NCBI GenBank assembly: GCA_020024105.1
Contig: JAHHUH010000005.1
Span: forward strand, 1-64,000
Direction: 5' to 3'
DNA: 64,000 bases
Source of the DNA: Phascolarctobacterium sp.
GTDB lineage: Bacteria; Bacillota; Negativicutes; Acidaminococcales; Acidaminococcaceae
The number at the start of each line of letters is the position of its first letter. Position 1 is the first letter of the stretch. Shown piece after piece: positions 1 to 8,230 of this stretch. The notes below the pieces were generated by a model. The model was not told the origin of the DNA. It worked only from the letters and a program-made list of their open reading frames with translations, and did not search any database. Both the position numbers and the translations under genes were made by a program.

Positions 1-105
1 TTTGCCCGAGTTTATGATAGAATAAAAGTTACGGGAGTTTTTCCCGATATTTACATATGTAGAGACTAATGCAGCTCATTAGAAGATGAAGTGGAGGAAA
101 TGACG

Positions 106-549
106 ATGAAAATTGCAATGGCCAGTGATCATGGCGGTATTCATTTAAAGGAGCATATCAAGAAATATCTGGAGGCAAAGGGGATTGAGGTTATCGACCA
201 TGGTACCTATACTGAAGAATCCTGTGATTATCCTGATTTTGCCGAAAAACTCTGCAAGGATATTACCAGTGGTGCCAGCGGTGCAGAGCGTGGTATTCTG
301 ATTTGTGGTACCGGTATTGGTATTTCCATTGCCGCTAATAAATGTAAGGGCATTCGTGCAGCTCTCTGTGCCGATGTTTTTTCTGCTAAAATGAGCCGTG
401 AGCATAACAATGCCAACGTCCTCTGCATGGGCGAACGCACCACCGGTGTGGGCTTGGCAGAAATGATTACCGATGCCTGGTTGGAAACTGAGTTTGCCGG
501 TGGTCGTCATGAACGCCGTGTCAATAAAATTATGGCATTAGAGGCATAA
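106..549 (+). CDS. rpiB: Ribose-5-phosphate isomerase B (RpiB/LacAB family)
   Basis: Interconverts ribose 5-phosphate and ribulose 5-phosphate in the cytoplasmic pentose phosphate pathway. The 147-residue protein has the family length, the N-terminal DHGG motif near residue 8 and the CGTGIG active-site loop near residue 66 that carries the catalytic cysteine. The frame is open from a GTG at 91, but GGAGG at 93-97 is correctly spaced only for the ATG at 106. The next gene follows after one base, and the order rpiB-ywlG-glyA-upp is the classic Firmicutes neighbourhood. RpiB and the sugar isomerases LacA/B share this fold, but the context favours RpiB. Confidence 0.93.
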   Translation: MKIAMASDHGGIHLKEHIKKYLEAKGIEVIDHGTYTEESCDYPDFAEKLCKDITSGASGAERGILICGTGIGISIAANKCKGIRAALCADVFSAKMSREHNNANVLCMGERTTGVGLAEMITDAWLETEFAGGRHERRVNKIMALEA

Positions 550-550
550 A

Positions 551-1120
551 ATGACTAAGGAAGATATTTGTCAACAGCTGGCGGTAGCAGTGGAGGAATT
601 AATTGCCCAGGCACAGCCACGCCAGGGACAAATCCTGGTAGTCGGCTGTAGCACCAGTGAGGTTTTAGGTAATAGGATTGGTACTGGTGGCAGCTCCGAG
701 GTGGCTGAGGCTATGTTTGCCGTGTTGCAGAGAATTTGCGACCGCTATGGTCTGCGTCTGGCCATCCAGTGCTGTGAGCACCTGAACAGGGCTCTGGTTG
801 TAGAGGCTGAAACCATGGAGGCCTATCAGCTGGAGGAGGTTACCGTGCGCCCCATGCCCCATGCCGGCGGTGCCATGGGAACAGCTGCTTATGAGCATTT
901 TCGGGAGCCTGTAGTAGTAGAAAAAATAAGTGCTCATTTAGGTCTGGATATTGGTCAAACCCTGATCGGTATGCATCTGAAGCGGGTAGCAGTACCCGTG
1001 CGCCTGCAGCTGAAGCAGATAGGTGGGGCCATTCTGACAGCGGCTCGGACCCGTCCGCCCCTGATTGGTGGGGAAAGAGCCCAATATCCTAAAAAAATAA
1101 TTTATCGGAGGGAAAAATAA
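551..1120 (+). CDS. YwlG-like protein (TIGR01440 / UPF0340 family)
   Basis: A 189-residue cytoplasmic protein of the YwlG family, whose biochemical function is not established to my knowledge. Family features visible are the early GCSTSEVLG segment near residue 32, the GTGGSSEVAE stretch and the CCEHLNRALV motif near residue 75. It sits between rpiB and glyA, as its homologue does in Bacillus, and its stop codon overlaps the glyA start by one base (TAATG), so translational coupling is likely. No signal peptide or membrane segment is seen. Confidence 0.88.
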   Translation: MTKEDICQQLAVAVEELIAQAQPRQGQILVVGCSTSEVLGNRIGTGGSSEVAEAMFAVLQRICDRYGLRLAIQCCEHLNRALVVEAETMEAYQLEEVTVRPMPHAGGAMGTAAYEHFREPVVVEKISAHLGLDIGQTLIGMHLKRVAVPVRLQLKQIGGAILTAARTRPPLIGGERAQYPKKIIYRREK

Positions 1121-2370
1121 TGAATTTAGACAAATTAGCAGTAGTGGATCCGGAACTTAGTGGTTATATCGAAGAAGAAACTAATCGTCAAAGAAATAAA
1201 ATCGAATTAATCGCTTCTGAAAACTTCGTTACTCCTGCTGTAATGGAAGCTATGGGTAGCGTGCTTACTAATAAATATGCCGAGGGCTATCCTGGACACC
1301 GTTACTATGGCGGTTGTGAATATGTGGATAAGGTAGAGACCCTGGCTATTGAGAGAGCTAAAAAACTGTTTGGCGCTAATTATGCCAATGTACAGGCTCA
1401 CTGCGGTGCCAGCACCAATATGGCTGTTTATTTTGCCTTCCTCAAACCTGGTGATACCATTATGGGTATGAATCTTTCCCAAGGTGGACATTTGAGTCAT
1501 GGGTCCCCGGTAAATATTTCTGGCACATATTTTAACGTTGTCCCATACGGTGTTGATAAGGAAACTGAATTACTGGATTATGATGAAATGGAGCGTTTGG
1601 CTAAGGAACACCAGCCCAAGCTGATTGTAGCTGGTGCCAGCGCTTATTCCCGTATTATTGATTTTGAACGCATTGCTAATATTGCTCATAGCGTAGGCGC
1701 ATGGCTTTTAGTAGATATGGCCCACATTGCTGGCCTAGTTGCTGCCGGCCTGCATCCCAGCCCGGTACCCTATGCTGACATTGTTACTACCACTACCCAT
1801 AAGACCCTGCGTGGTCCCCGTGGCGGCTTAATCCTCTGCAATGATGAAAAGGTAGCTAAAGCAATCAACAAGGCTATTTTCCCCGGACTGCAGGGCGGTC
1901 CTCTGATGCACATCATCGCTGCTAAGGCAGTAGCTTTTGGTGAAGCCTTAAAACCGGAATTTAAAACATATCAGGAAAATATCGTAAAAAATGCCCATGC
2001 CTTTGCTGAAGCACTGGTGGCAGAAGGTTTCCGGCTGGTATCCGGTGGTACCGATAACCATCTGGTGCTGGTGGATGTACGTAAGCAGAATCTGACCGGT
2101 AAGGAAGCAGAGCTGCTGCTGGATGCAGTAGGCATTACCTGTAATAAAAATACGATTCCCTTCGATCCTGCCAGCCCCTTCGTTACCAGCGGTATTCGTC
2201 TGGGTACTCCTGCTGTTACTACTAGAGGATTTAATGAAGCAGATATGCGTGAGGTTGCTGCCATTATCGGCCTCGTTTTGAACAATCCCAGCGATACTGC
2301 TAAGCATGAAGAGGCTGCTGCCCGTGTAGTTGCTCTCTGTGCAAAATATCCCATGTATCCTGATTTGTAA
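1120..2370 (+). CDS. glyA: Serine hydroxymethyltransferase
   Basis: A PLP enzyme that converts serine and tetrahydrofolate to glycine and 5,10-methylene-THF, the main one-carbon source. At 416 residues it has the usual bacterial length. The N-terminal segment IELIASENFV, the YPGHRYYGG substrate loop and the TTTTHKTLRGPRGG motif holding the PLP lysine (near residue 228) are intact. The ATG overlaps the preceding stop, with a good GGAGGG ribosome site at 1107-1112. upp follows within 20 bases, so this is one operon. Confidence 0.98.
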   Translation: MNLDKLAVVDPELSGYIEEETNRQRNKIELIASENFVTPAVMEAMGSVLTNKYAEGYPGHRYYGGCEYVDKVETLAIERAKKLFGANYANVQAHCGASTNMAVYFAFLKPGDTIMGMNLSQGGHLSHGSPVNISGTYFNVVPYGVDKETELLDYDEMERLAKEHQPKLIVAGASAYSRIIDFERIANIAHSVGAWLLVDMAHIAGLVAAGLHPSPVPYADIVTTTTHKTLRGPRGGLILCNDEKVAKAINKAIFPGLQGGPLMHIIAAKAVAFGEALKPEFKTYQENIVKNAHAFAEALVAEGFRLVSGGTDNHLVLVDVRKQNLTGKEAELLLDAVGITCNKNTIPFDPASPFVTSGIRLGTPAVTTRGFNEADMREVAAIIGLVLNNPSDTAKHEEAAARVVALCAKYPMYPDL

Positions 2371-2389
2371 GATAGAAAGGTAGCTTAAA

Positions 2390-3010
2390 ATGCAGATTAC
2401 TGTTTTTAATCATCCGCTTTTAAAGACTAAAATGACCATGCTCCGCGACGTGAACACATCTCCGGCCAAATTCCGTCGCATCATTGGTGAAGTAGCTATG
2501 CTGCTGACCTATGAGGTAGCCAAGGATATTCCCGTGGAGGAGATTCCTGTAACCACTCCCTTGACTGAAACCACCGGCTACCAGATTAAAGGCACCGTTA
2601 ACGTAGTGCCCATCCTTCGTGCCGGTTTAGGGTTTCTGGACGGCGTGCTTCAGGTACTGCCCGAAGCCAATGTAGGTCATATCGGCATGTCCCGTAACGA
2701 AGAAACCTTGGAGCCGGAAGAATATTACTACAAAATGCCCAGGGATTTAAATGCCTATACCATCGTTGTAGACCCCATGCTGGCTACTGGTGGTTCTGCC
2801 ATTGATGCCATCAACCAGTTGAAAAAGCACGGACTGAAGAACCTTTGCTTTATGTGTCTGGTTGCTGCTCCCGAAGGCGTTAAACGCCTGAATGAGGTAC
2901 ATCCTGACGTTCAGATTTTCTGCGCTGCTCTGGATGACCATCTGAATGAGCATGGCTACATCGTTCCCGGCCTGGGTGATGCTGGCGACAGAATCTTCGG
3001 TACCCTTTAA
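2390..3010 (+). CDS. upp: Uracil phosphoribosyltransferase
   Basis: Salvages uracil by making UMP from uracil and PRPP. The 206-residue length is typical. The PRPP-binding loop VDPMLATGGSA (near residue 127) and the C-terminal uracil-binding YIVPGLGDAGDR segment are present. It follows glyA by about 20 bases and precedes dCMP deaminase by 2 bases, so these pyrimidine and one-carbon genes are probably cotranscribed. Confidence 0.97.
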   Translation: MQITVFNHPLLKTKMTMLRDVNTSPAKFRRIIGEVAMLLTYEVAKDIPVEEIPVTTPLTETTGYQIKGTVNVVPILRAGLGFLDGVLQVLPEANVGHIGMSRNEETLEPEEYYYKMPRDLNAYTIVVDPMLATGGSAIDAINQLKKHGLKNLCFMCLVAAPEGVKRLNEVHPDVQIFCAALDDHLNEHGYIVPGLGDAGDRIFGTL

Positions 3011-3012
3011 TC

Positions 3013-3465
3013 ATGGAAAGACCTGATTGGGACGAATATTTTATGGAGATTGCCCAGCTTGTCAGCAAGCGTTCCACCTGTCTACGTCGACATGTGGGGG
3101 CGGTTATTGTTAAAAATAAGCAGATTGTAGCTACGGGCTACAATGGTACACCTAAAAAACTGCCCCACTGCGATGTGGTGGGTTGTCTAAGGGAACAGCT
3201 CCATGTACCCTCCGGTAAGATGCATGAGCTCTGCCGTGGTATCCATGCTGAGCAAAATGCCGTCGTACAGGCTGCCTACCATGGTGTATCGGTTAATGGT
3301 GGTACTTTATACTGCACCCATCAGCCCTGCGTGGTATGTACCAAAATTTTAATCAATGCCGGTATTGAACGTATCGTCTATGCAAATCCCTATCCGGATA
3401 AGCTGGCTGAGGATATGATGGAAGCTTCTGGTATTGAAATTGTAGTACATAAACCTCAAGAATAA
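3013..3465 (+). CDS. comEB: Deoxycytidylate (dCMP) deaminase, ComEB family
   Basis: A zinc deaminase expected to convert dCMP to dUMP, feeding thymidylate synthesis. The 150-residue protein carries HAEQNAV (zinc His and catalytic Glu, near residue 75) and PCVVCTK (two zinc Cys, near residue 103), which define the cytidine/deoxycytidylate deaminase fold. The ComEB name comes from the Bacillus homologue and does not imply competence here. It is the last gene of its operon, with a hairpin terminator right after it. Confidence 0.92.
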   Translation: MERPDWDEYFMEIAQLVSKRSTCLRRHVGAVIVKNKQIVATGYNGTPKKLPHCDVVGCLREQLHVPSGKMHELCRGIHAEQNAVVQAAYHGVSVNGGTLYCTHQPCVVCTKILINAGIERIVYANPYPDKLAEDMMEASGIEIVVHKPQE

Positions 3466-3479
3466 TATATTTTTTATAA

Positions 3480-3514
3480 AGACCCTCTGGATAAAACTGG
3501 AGGGCCTTTTCTAT
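3480..3514 (+). terminator. Intrinsic terminator after comEB
   Basis: CCCTC and GAGGG arms (from 3483 and about 3500) enclose a short loop and are followed by CCTTTTCT. It closes the rpiB-comEB operon before the wecA promoter. Confidence 0.7.
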
Positions 3515-3539
3515 TTATTGTTTTATAGTAGAAAAATCA

Positions 3540-3567
3540 TTGACGATAGTGCCAGAAATGATATACT
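3540..3567 (+). promoter_or_regulatory. Predicted sigma-A type promoter for wecA
   Basis: TTGACG at 3540-3545 and TATACT at 3562-3567 are separated by 16 bases, with a TG one base upstream of the -10 (extended -10). It lies between the comEB terminator and wecA, about 70 bases before the start codon. Confidence 0.6.
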
Positions 3568-3638
3568 ATATAAGGTATGTCTGTAATTTATAGTAGATTT
3601 TTTGAAAGAAAGCAGCTGCTGGCTGCTGTGAGGTTAGC

Positions 3639-4652
3639 ATGTTAAGTTCCTATGGATTTCCCTTTTTATTAGCGATGCTGGTCAGCTATATCTTGACTCC
3701 CTATATCAAGAAACTGGCTTTTCAGATAGGCGCTGTCGATAGGCCCAATAAGCGTAAGGTACATAATAGGATTATGCCCCGTCTTGGCGGTCTGGCTATT
3801 TATATTGCCTTTATGGTGGGTGCTTTGGCCAGTATGGAGCTTACCTGGGACCTGGTAGGTATTCTGATTGGTTGTACGGTGATTACCATCGTCGGTATCC
3901 TGGACGATAAGTACCAGCTGCCGGCCAAGGTCAAGCTTTTAGGTCAGATTGTAGCAGCCTGTGTGCTGGTAGCCTTTGATATCAGGATTGAATGGATTAA
4001 CAATCCCTGGGGAGGCTATTACTATTTGGATTTATTGGCTATTCCCGTAACCATCTTCTGGGTAATCAGCTTTACTAATGTGGTGAATCTGATTGACGGC
4101 CTGGATGGTCTGGCGGCAGGCGTTTCCGCCATTGCCTCTATTACGGTTATTTTAGTGGCTATCCAGATGGGCTATTTCGATGTAGCTGTGCTGACGGCGG
4201 CACTGGCAGGCGGCATCATCGGCTTCATCCGTTATAACTTTAATCCGGCTACCATTTTTATGGGCGATACGGGCAGTATGTTCATCGGCTATATGCTGGC
4301 GGCGATTTCTGTCTACGGCGCGGTTAAGACCGCTACTACCGTAGCCCTCATCGTACCGGCCATTGCTCTTGGTCTGCCCATATTGGATACAGCCTTTGCT
4401 ATTTTACGACGCTATAGCAACGGCCGACCTATTTTTCAACCTGACAAGGGTCATTTACACCATCGTCTTTTAGCTATGGGCCTGGATCAGAAGCAGGCCG
4501 TGCTCTTAATGTATGCCATTACCGCTGTCTTAGGTATTGCAGCAGTTTTGTGGGCTGAAATGGATGGCTTCTATGCAGCTTTGATTATTGCAGTCATCAT
4601 TACGGCTGTAGCTGTAGGCGCTAAGAAAATCGGTATTCTGAACGATAAATAG
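3639..4652 (+). CDS. wecA: Undecaprenyl-phosphate GlcNAc-1-phosphate transferase (WecA/TagO family)
   Basis: A polytopic inner-membrane enzyme of the MraY/WecA family that transfers a sugar-1-phosphate, probably GlcNAc-1-P, to undecaprenyl phosphate to start surface polysaccharide or O-antigen synthesis. The 337 residues contain about ten hydrophobic segments, the VDRPNKRKVH loop near residue 33, a DDKYQLPAK cytoplasmic motif near residue 92 and NLIDGLDGLA near residue 151. Immediate pairing with wecB supports GlcNAc/ManNAc chemistry. The start has only a weak ribosome site. The sugar substrate is inferred. Confidence 0.9.
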   Translation: MLSSYGFPFLLAMLVSYILTPYIKKLAFQIGAVDRPNKRKVHNRIMPRLGGLAIYIAFMVGALASMELTWDLVGILIGCTVITIVGILDDKYQLPAKVKLLGQIVAACVLVAFDIRIEWINNPWGGYYYLDLLAIPVTIFWVISFTNVVNLIDGLDGLAAGVSAIASITVILVAIQMGYFDVAVLTAALAGGIIGFIRYNFNPATIFMGDTGSMFIGYMLAAISVYGAVKTATTVALIVPAIALGLPILDTAFAILRRYSNGRPIFQPDKGHLHHRLLAMGLDQKQAVLLMYAITAVLGIAAVLWAEMDGFYAALIIAVIITAVAVGAKKIGILNDK

Positions 4653-4668
4653 TAAGGGAGGAAGAACC

Positions 4669-5826
4669 GTGGAAAAAATTAAAATTATGACTGTCTTTGG
4701 AACTAGGCCGGAGGCCATCAAGATGTGCCCCTTGGTCCTGGAAATGCGCAAGTACCCGGAGATGATTCAGCCCATCGTGGCTGTCACCGCCCAGCATCGT
4801 GAAATGCTGGATCAGGTATTGGACTTGTTTGCGATTAAGCCTGATTATGACCTGAATATTATGGCTTCCGGTCAGACCCTGCATGATATTACTACCCGTG
4901 CCCTGATGGGCCTGAAGCAGGTAATGGAGGAGGCTAAGCCCGACCTGGTGCTGGTACATGGTGATACCACCACTACCTTTGCCGGCGCTCTTGCCGCCTT
5001 CTATGCCCAGATTCCCGTAGGACATGTGGAAGCAGGCCTACGTACTGGTAATAAATATTCCCCATATCCGGAGGAAATGAATCGTAAGCTGACCGGATCT
5101 CTGGCAGATTATCACTTTGCCCCCACCGGCAACAGCAAGGCCAACCTGTTGAAGGAAAACGTTAATCCGGCGGCCATCGTGGTAACGGGTAATACCGTTA
5201 TTGATGCCCTGCAGACCACGGTAAAAAAAGATTACAGCTTTGCGGATGCTTCTCTGAACCAGGTTTTGGCAGGGGGCAGGCGTCTGATTCTGATGACCAC
5301 CCATCGTCGTGAAAACCTGGGTGAGCCTATGCGTCATGTATATCGCGCTTTAAAGACCACTTTAGAAACTCATCCCGATGTAGAAGCAATTTTCCCCGTT
5401 CATAAGAATCCTAAGGTTAGGGAAATTGTGCAGGAGGAGCTGGGTAAGCTGGATAGGGTCCACCTTATTGAGCCCATGGATTACGAGCCCTTCGCTAATC
5501 TGATGGCAAGAGTGGATATCGTTCTCACTGATAGCGGTGGCATCCAGGAGGAGGCACCCGCCCTGGGCAAGCCGGTACTGGTGCTGCGTGATACTACTGA
5601 ACGTCCGGAGGCAGTTACTGCCGGCACTGTAAAATTAGTTGGTACCGCCTATGATGACGTACTGCGGGAAACTGGACGCCTGCTGGACGACAGTTCCTAC
5701 TATCGTCAGATGGCAGAGGCAGCTAATCCCTATGGTGATGGCCGGGCCTGCAAGCGGATTATCAGTTGCATCTTAGAGAAAAAAGGCTATCCGGTAGAAA
5801 AATTAGACGAATTTTGCGCTGAATAG
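4669..5826 (+). CDS. wecB: UDP-N-acetylglucosamine 2-epimerase (non-hydrolysing)
   Basis: Interconverts UDP-GlcNAc and UDP-ManNAc in the cytoplasm for surface polysaccharide synthesis. At 385 residues it has family length, with the N-terminal TVFGTRPEAIK motif, the HVEAGLRTG segment near residue 123 and the DSGGIQEEAP motif near residue 290. It starts at a GTG behind GGGAGGAAG, 16 bases after wecA, so the two are cotranscribed. The partner genes that would use the product are not in this window. Confidence 0.95.
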   Translation: MEKIKIMTVFGTRPEAIKMCPLVLEMRKYPEMIQPIVAVTAQHREMLDQVLDLFAIKPDYDLNIMASGQTLHDITTRALMGLKQVMEEAKPDLVLVHGDTTTTFAGALAAFYAQIPVGHVEAGLRTGNKYSPYPEEMNRKLTGSLADYHFAPTGNSKANLLKENVNPAAIVVTGNTVIDALQTTVKKDYSFADASLNQVLAGGRRLILMTTHRRENLGEPMRHVYRALKTTLETHPDVEAIFPVHKNPKVREIVQEELGKLDRVHLIEPMDYEPFANLMARVDIVLTDSGGIQEEAPALGKPVLVLRDTTERPEAVTAGTVKLVGTAYDDVLRETGRLLDDSSYYRQMAEAANPYGDGRACKRIISCILEKKGYPVEKLDEFCAE

Positions 5827-5909
5827 ATGGACAAAAGTTAAGAAAGATATTAAAATTATATTTGTGAAGATTATGTAAGCTATTACTGCTTACACGAGAG
5901 GTTTATTTT

Positions 5910-6173
5910 ATGACTAAGCAAGGACCAGATAAGGAGCATATGCGTATGCTTGAGGCCTTGGCAGTTGTTTCGTCCCTCGCCTTTATGGCTGTGTTCGATT
6001 TTCTGCTGGCATATTTTGGTGGCAATTGGCTGGATGCATACCTGCAGACAGGTAGCCATCTGATGCGGAGTATATGTATTGCCCTGGCTGTGATATCTTT
6101 GTGCATGACTTATTATAACCTGATTCAAAAAAGCATATTGTCGAGAGAGCAGGACGAAAAAGATGAGCAATAA
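5910..6173 (+). CDS. atpZ: AtpZ/AtpI-like small membrane protein
   Basis: An 87-residue protein with two hydrophobic segments (about residues 15-38 and 47-67) and a charged tail, at the head of the ATP synthase operon. Proteins of this type assist F0 assembly or ion (Mg2+/Ca2+) handling for the synthase. The assignment rests on position, size and topology. The end overlaps the next gene by 11 bases. The 83-base leader after wecB contains a GTAAGC/GCTTAC hairpin (5875-5893) but no clear promoter was found. Confidence 0.65.
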   Translation: MTKQGPDKEHMRMLEALAVVSSLAFMAVFDFLLAYFGGNWLDAYLQTGSHLMRSICIALAVISLCMTYYNLIQKSILSREQDEKDEQ

Positions 6174-6585
6174 TTTTGACTTAACACCTATCGTAAAGAG
6201 TGGGAGTGTAAAATTTATTACAAAAATTTTGGGTTGTGCACTCTTTTTTGTTGCCTTAATGAAAATTTTAGGGTATGATAAATTCGTTACAGGTTTGTTA
6301 ATTGGTGTTTTGGCAGCCACGGTGGATCTGGCAATCCTTTTTCGTGGTATGAAAAAATCTTTACCCTATGTGGATAATCCGCAGCAGGGTATTAAGATTA
6401 TGAAACGGTTCCGATGGATACGCGTTTTCACCGCAGCCTGTTTTATTATTTTGATGTTAAGAATGAAACTTTACGTGCCGGGGGCATTCTGTGGGTTTCT
6501 TCTGATACATATAATTTATATTCTTAAACTATTATTTATCGCGTACCAACATGGCAATGAGAGGAACGTGAAGAAAGGAGTGTAA
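6163..6585 (+). CDS. atpI: ATP synthase subunit I (AtpI, I-chain family)
   Basis: A 140-residue, four-helix membrane protein of the ATP synthase I-chain family, located directly before the a subunit. AtpI-type proteins help c-ring assembly. The hydrophobic pattern (about residues 17-35, 42-60, 85-100 and 107-125) and the position support the call, although family-specific residues are few. Together with the preceding gene it gives the AtpZ-AtpI pair seen in several anaerobes. Confidence 0.8.
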   Translation: MSNNFDLTPIVKSGSVKFITKILGCALFFVALMKILGYDKFVTGLLIGVLAATVDLAILFRGMKKSLPYVDNPQQGIKIMKRFRWIRVFTAACFIILMLRMKLYVPGAFCGFLLIHIIYILKLLFIAYQHGNERNVKKGV

Positions 6586-6587
6586 AA

Positions 6588-7313
6588 ATGGGAAATGTAG
6601 CAGCTGATGCAGCTAAGGAAGCAGCACATTCTGACGAAATTATCCATTACCTTACCCAAACCACATTCTTGGGTGAAGTTAATATGCAGACCATGTATAT
6701 GACTTGGGTAACTATGGCAATAGTATTTGTTCTGTTTCTTGTAGTTTGCAGGAATCCAAAAATGGTTCCGTCTGGCTTGCAAAATGCACTGGAAATCATT
6801 CTTGACTTCTTGAATGGCTTGATGGAAGACAACCTGGGTTCTAAAGGACGTAAATTCATGGCACCGTTTATCGTTACCTTGTTTATGTTCATTCTTGTTA
6901 GTAACGAATTAGGTATCTTTTTGCCGCAAATAGGCGTACACTGGACTTCTCCTACTAACGACATCAATACTTGCTTTGCGCTTTCTTTATTGGTAGCGTT
7001 CAGCGCATATGCCGTTGGTGTGTTTAAACAAGGTCTTGGCCACTTTAAACACTTTGTTAGTCCTAGCCCGGCCTTTTTGCCTTTGCATTTACTTGATGCA
7101 GTTACCAAACCGCTGACCATGGCTCTTCGTCTTTTTGGTAATATCCTGGCAGGCGAAATTCTGTTGATTGTTTTATATCAACTGTCCCCCTGGGTTATTC
7201 CTGAGCTTTGGGTAATGTTCAGTTTGTTCATTGGCTTCGTTCAAGCCTTTATTTTCACTATTTTGGCTTTGGGTAGCTATGCTTTAGCTTTTGCCAGCCA
7301 CGATGAAAACTAA
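6588..7313 (+). CDS. atpB: ATP synthase F0 subunit a
   Basis: Forms the stator half-channels for ion flow past the c-ring. The 241-residue membrane protein carries the essential arginine in MALRLFGNILAGE (near residue 178) and the usual C-terminal segment in which a conserved Gln (FVQAFIFTIL) lies in the last helix. The ribosome site GAAAGGAGTG precedes the ATG, two bases after atpI. Ion choice cannot be decided from this subunit alone. Confidence 0.97.
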   Translation: MGNVAADAAKEAAHSDEIIHYLTQTTFLGEVNMQTMYMTWVTMAIVFVLFLVVCRNPKMVPSGLQNALEIILDFLNGLMEDNLGSKGRKFMAPFIVTLFMFILVSNELGIFLPQIGVHWTSPTNDINTCFALSLLVAFSAYAVGVFKQGLGHFKHFVSPSPAFLPLHLLDAVTKPLTMALRLFGNILAGEILLIVLYQLSPWVIPELWVMFSLFIGFVQAFIFTILALGSYALAFASHDEN

Positions 7314-7360
7314 TTAATATTTAAAAATTTAAAACTTTACTGTCTGAAAGGATGAATCAA

Positions 7361-7615
7361 ATGACTGAAAATGCAATCATTACCGCTGCATCCGTAATCG
7401 GTGCCGGTCTCGTATGCTTGGGCGCAGCTGCTGGTGCTGGTGTAGGTAACGGCAACATGTGCGGTAAATCTATTGAATCTATGGCACGCCAACCTGAAGA
7501 AGCTGGTAAAATCTTTACTAACATGCTGGTTTGCGTAGGCTTGATCGAATCCATGCCTATTCTGTGCTATGTAATCGCAATCGTACTCGTATTTGCTAAC
7601 CCCTTCATTAAATAA
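7361..7615 (+). CDS. atpE: ATP synthase F0 subunit c
   Basis: An 84-residue two-helix hairpin that forms the rotor ring. The loop motif RQPE and the ion-binding glutamate in LIESMPI (near residue 63) are present. The residue after Glu is Ser, as in Na+-coupled rings, but the helix-1 position that is Gln in classical Na+ rings is Asn (GVGNG), as in many H+ rings. The coupling ion is therefore ambiguous. An in-frame ATG at 7352 abuts the AAAGG ribosome site, so ATG 7361 is the better start. Confidence 0.96.
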   Translation: MTENAIITAASVIGAGLVCLGAAAGAGVGNGNMCGKSIESMARQPEEAGKIFTNMLVCVGLIESMPILCYVIAIVLVFANPFIK

Positions 7616-7653
7616 TTATTTTTGCAAGAATTTTACAAAGGAGCGTGCTATAA

Positions 7654-8136
7654 TTGGTTAATTTTAACGCAACACTTATTGCGCAGGTCCTGAACTTTTT
7701 GATTTTGGTTTATGTTCTTGCAAAATTTGCTTACAAACCCGTTGTAAGAATCATGGATGAACGTAAAAACAAAATTGCAAACGATTTAGATGCTGCTGAA
7801 AAAGCTAAAGAAGAAGCAGAAGCTGTTAAAGCTCAATATGCAGACAAATTAGCTAACGCAAAACAGGAAGCACAGGCTATCATTGATAATGCCCGTAAAA
7901 CTGCTCAAGCTGCTCATGACAAGATCATGGCTGAAACTAAAGCTGAACAAGATCAAGTTATGGCATCTGCTAAAGAAGCTATTGCTCTCGAAAAGAAAAA
8001 AGCTATGGATGATATCCGTACTCAAGTTATTAGCCTGAGCATGATTGCTGCTAGCAAAATCGTTGAACAAAAGTTAGGCTCTGAAGAAGATAAAAAAATG
8101 GCCGGCAAAATCGTTGATTCCATCATCAGCAAATAA
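7654..8136 (+). CDS. atpF: ATP synthase F0 subunit b
   Basis: The peripheral stalk of the synthase: one N-terminal membrane helix (about residues 7-25) followed by a long charged coiled coil ending in a normal b-type C-terminus. At 160 residues it is ordinary in length and is not fused to delta, unlike the mycobacterial b-delta protein. It starts at TTG 7654 behind AAAGGAG. Only 94 bases separate it from the next gene, with no room for atpH. Confidence 0.95.
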   Translation: MVNFNATLIAQVLNFLILVYVLAKFAYKPVVRIMDERKNKIANDLDAAEKAKEEAEAVKAQYADKLANAKQEAQAIIDNARKTAQAAHDKIMAETKAEQDQVMASAKEAIALEKKKAMDDIRTQVISLSMIAASKIVEQKLGSEEDKKMAGKIVDSIISK

Positions 8137-8230
8137 TTTTGTCGTTTTTCCTATTAGGCCGGATGATAAAGCTTAATGCAAATAGCGAACCATTAGGCTA
8201 AAGCCGGTATTTGGAGGTGATTGGTACAAA

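Noticed and set aside
8137..8230. Possible remnant of the atpH N-terminal domain between atpF and atpA
   Set aside because: The 94 bases contain no frame resembling the delta helical bundle; only the leader and ribosome site of atpA are seen.
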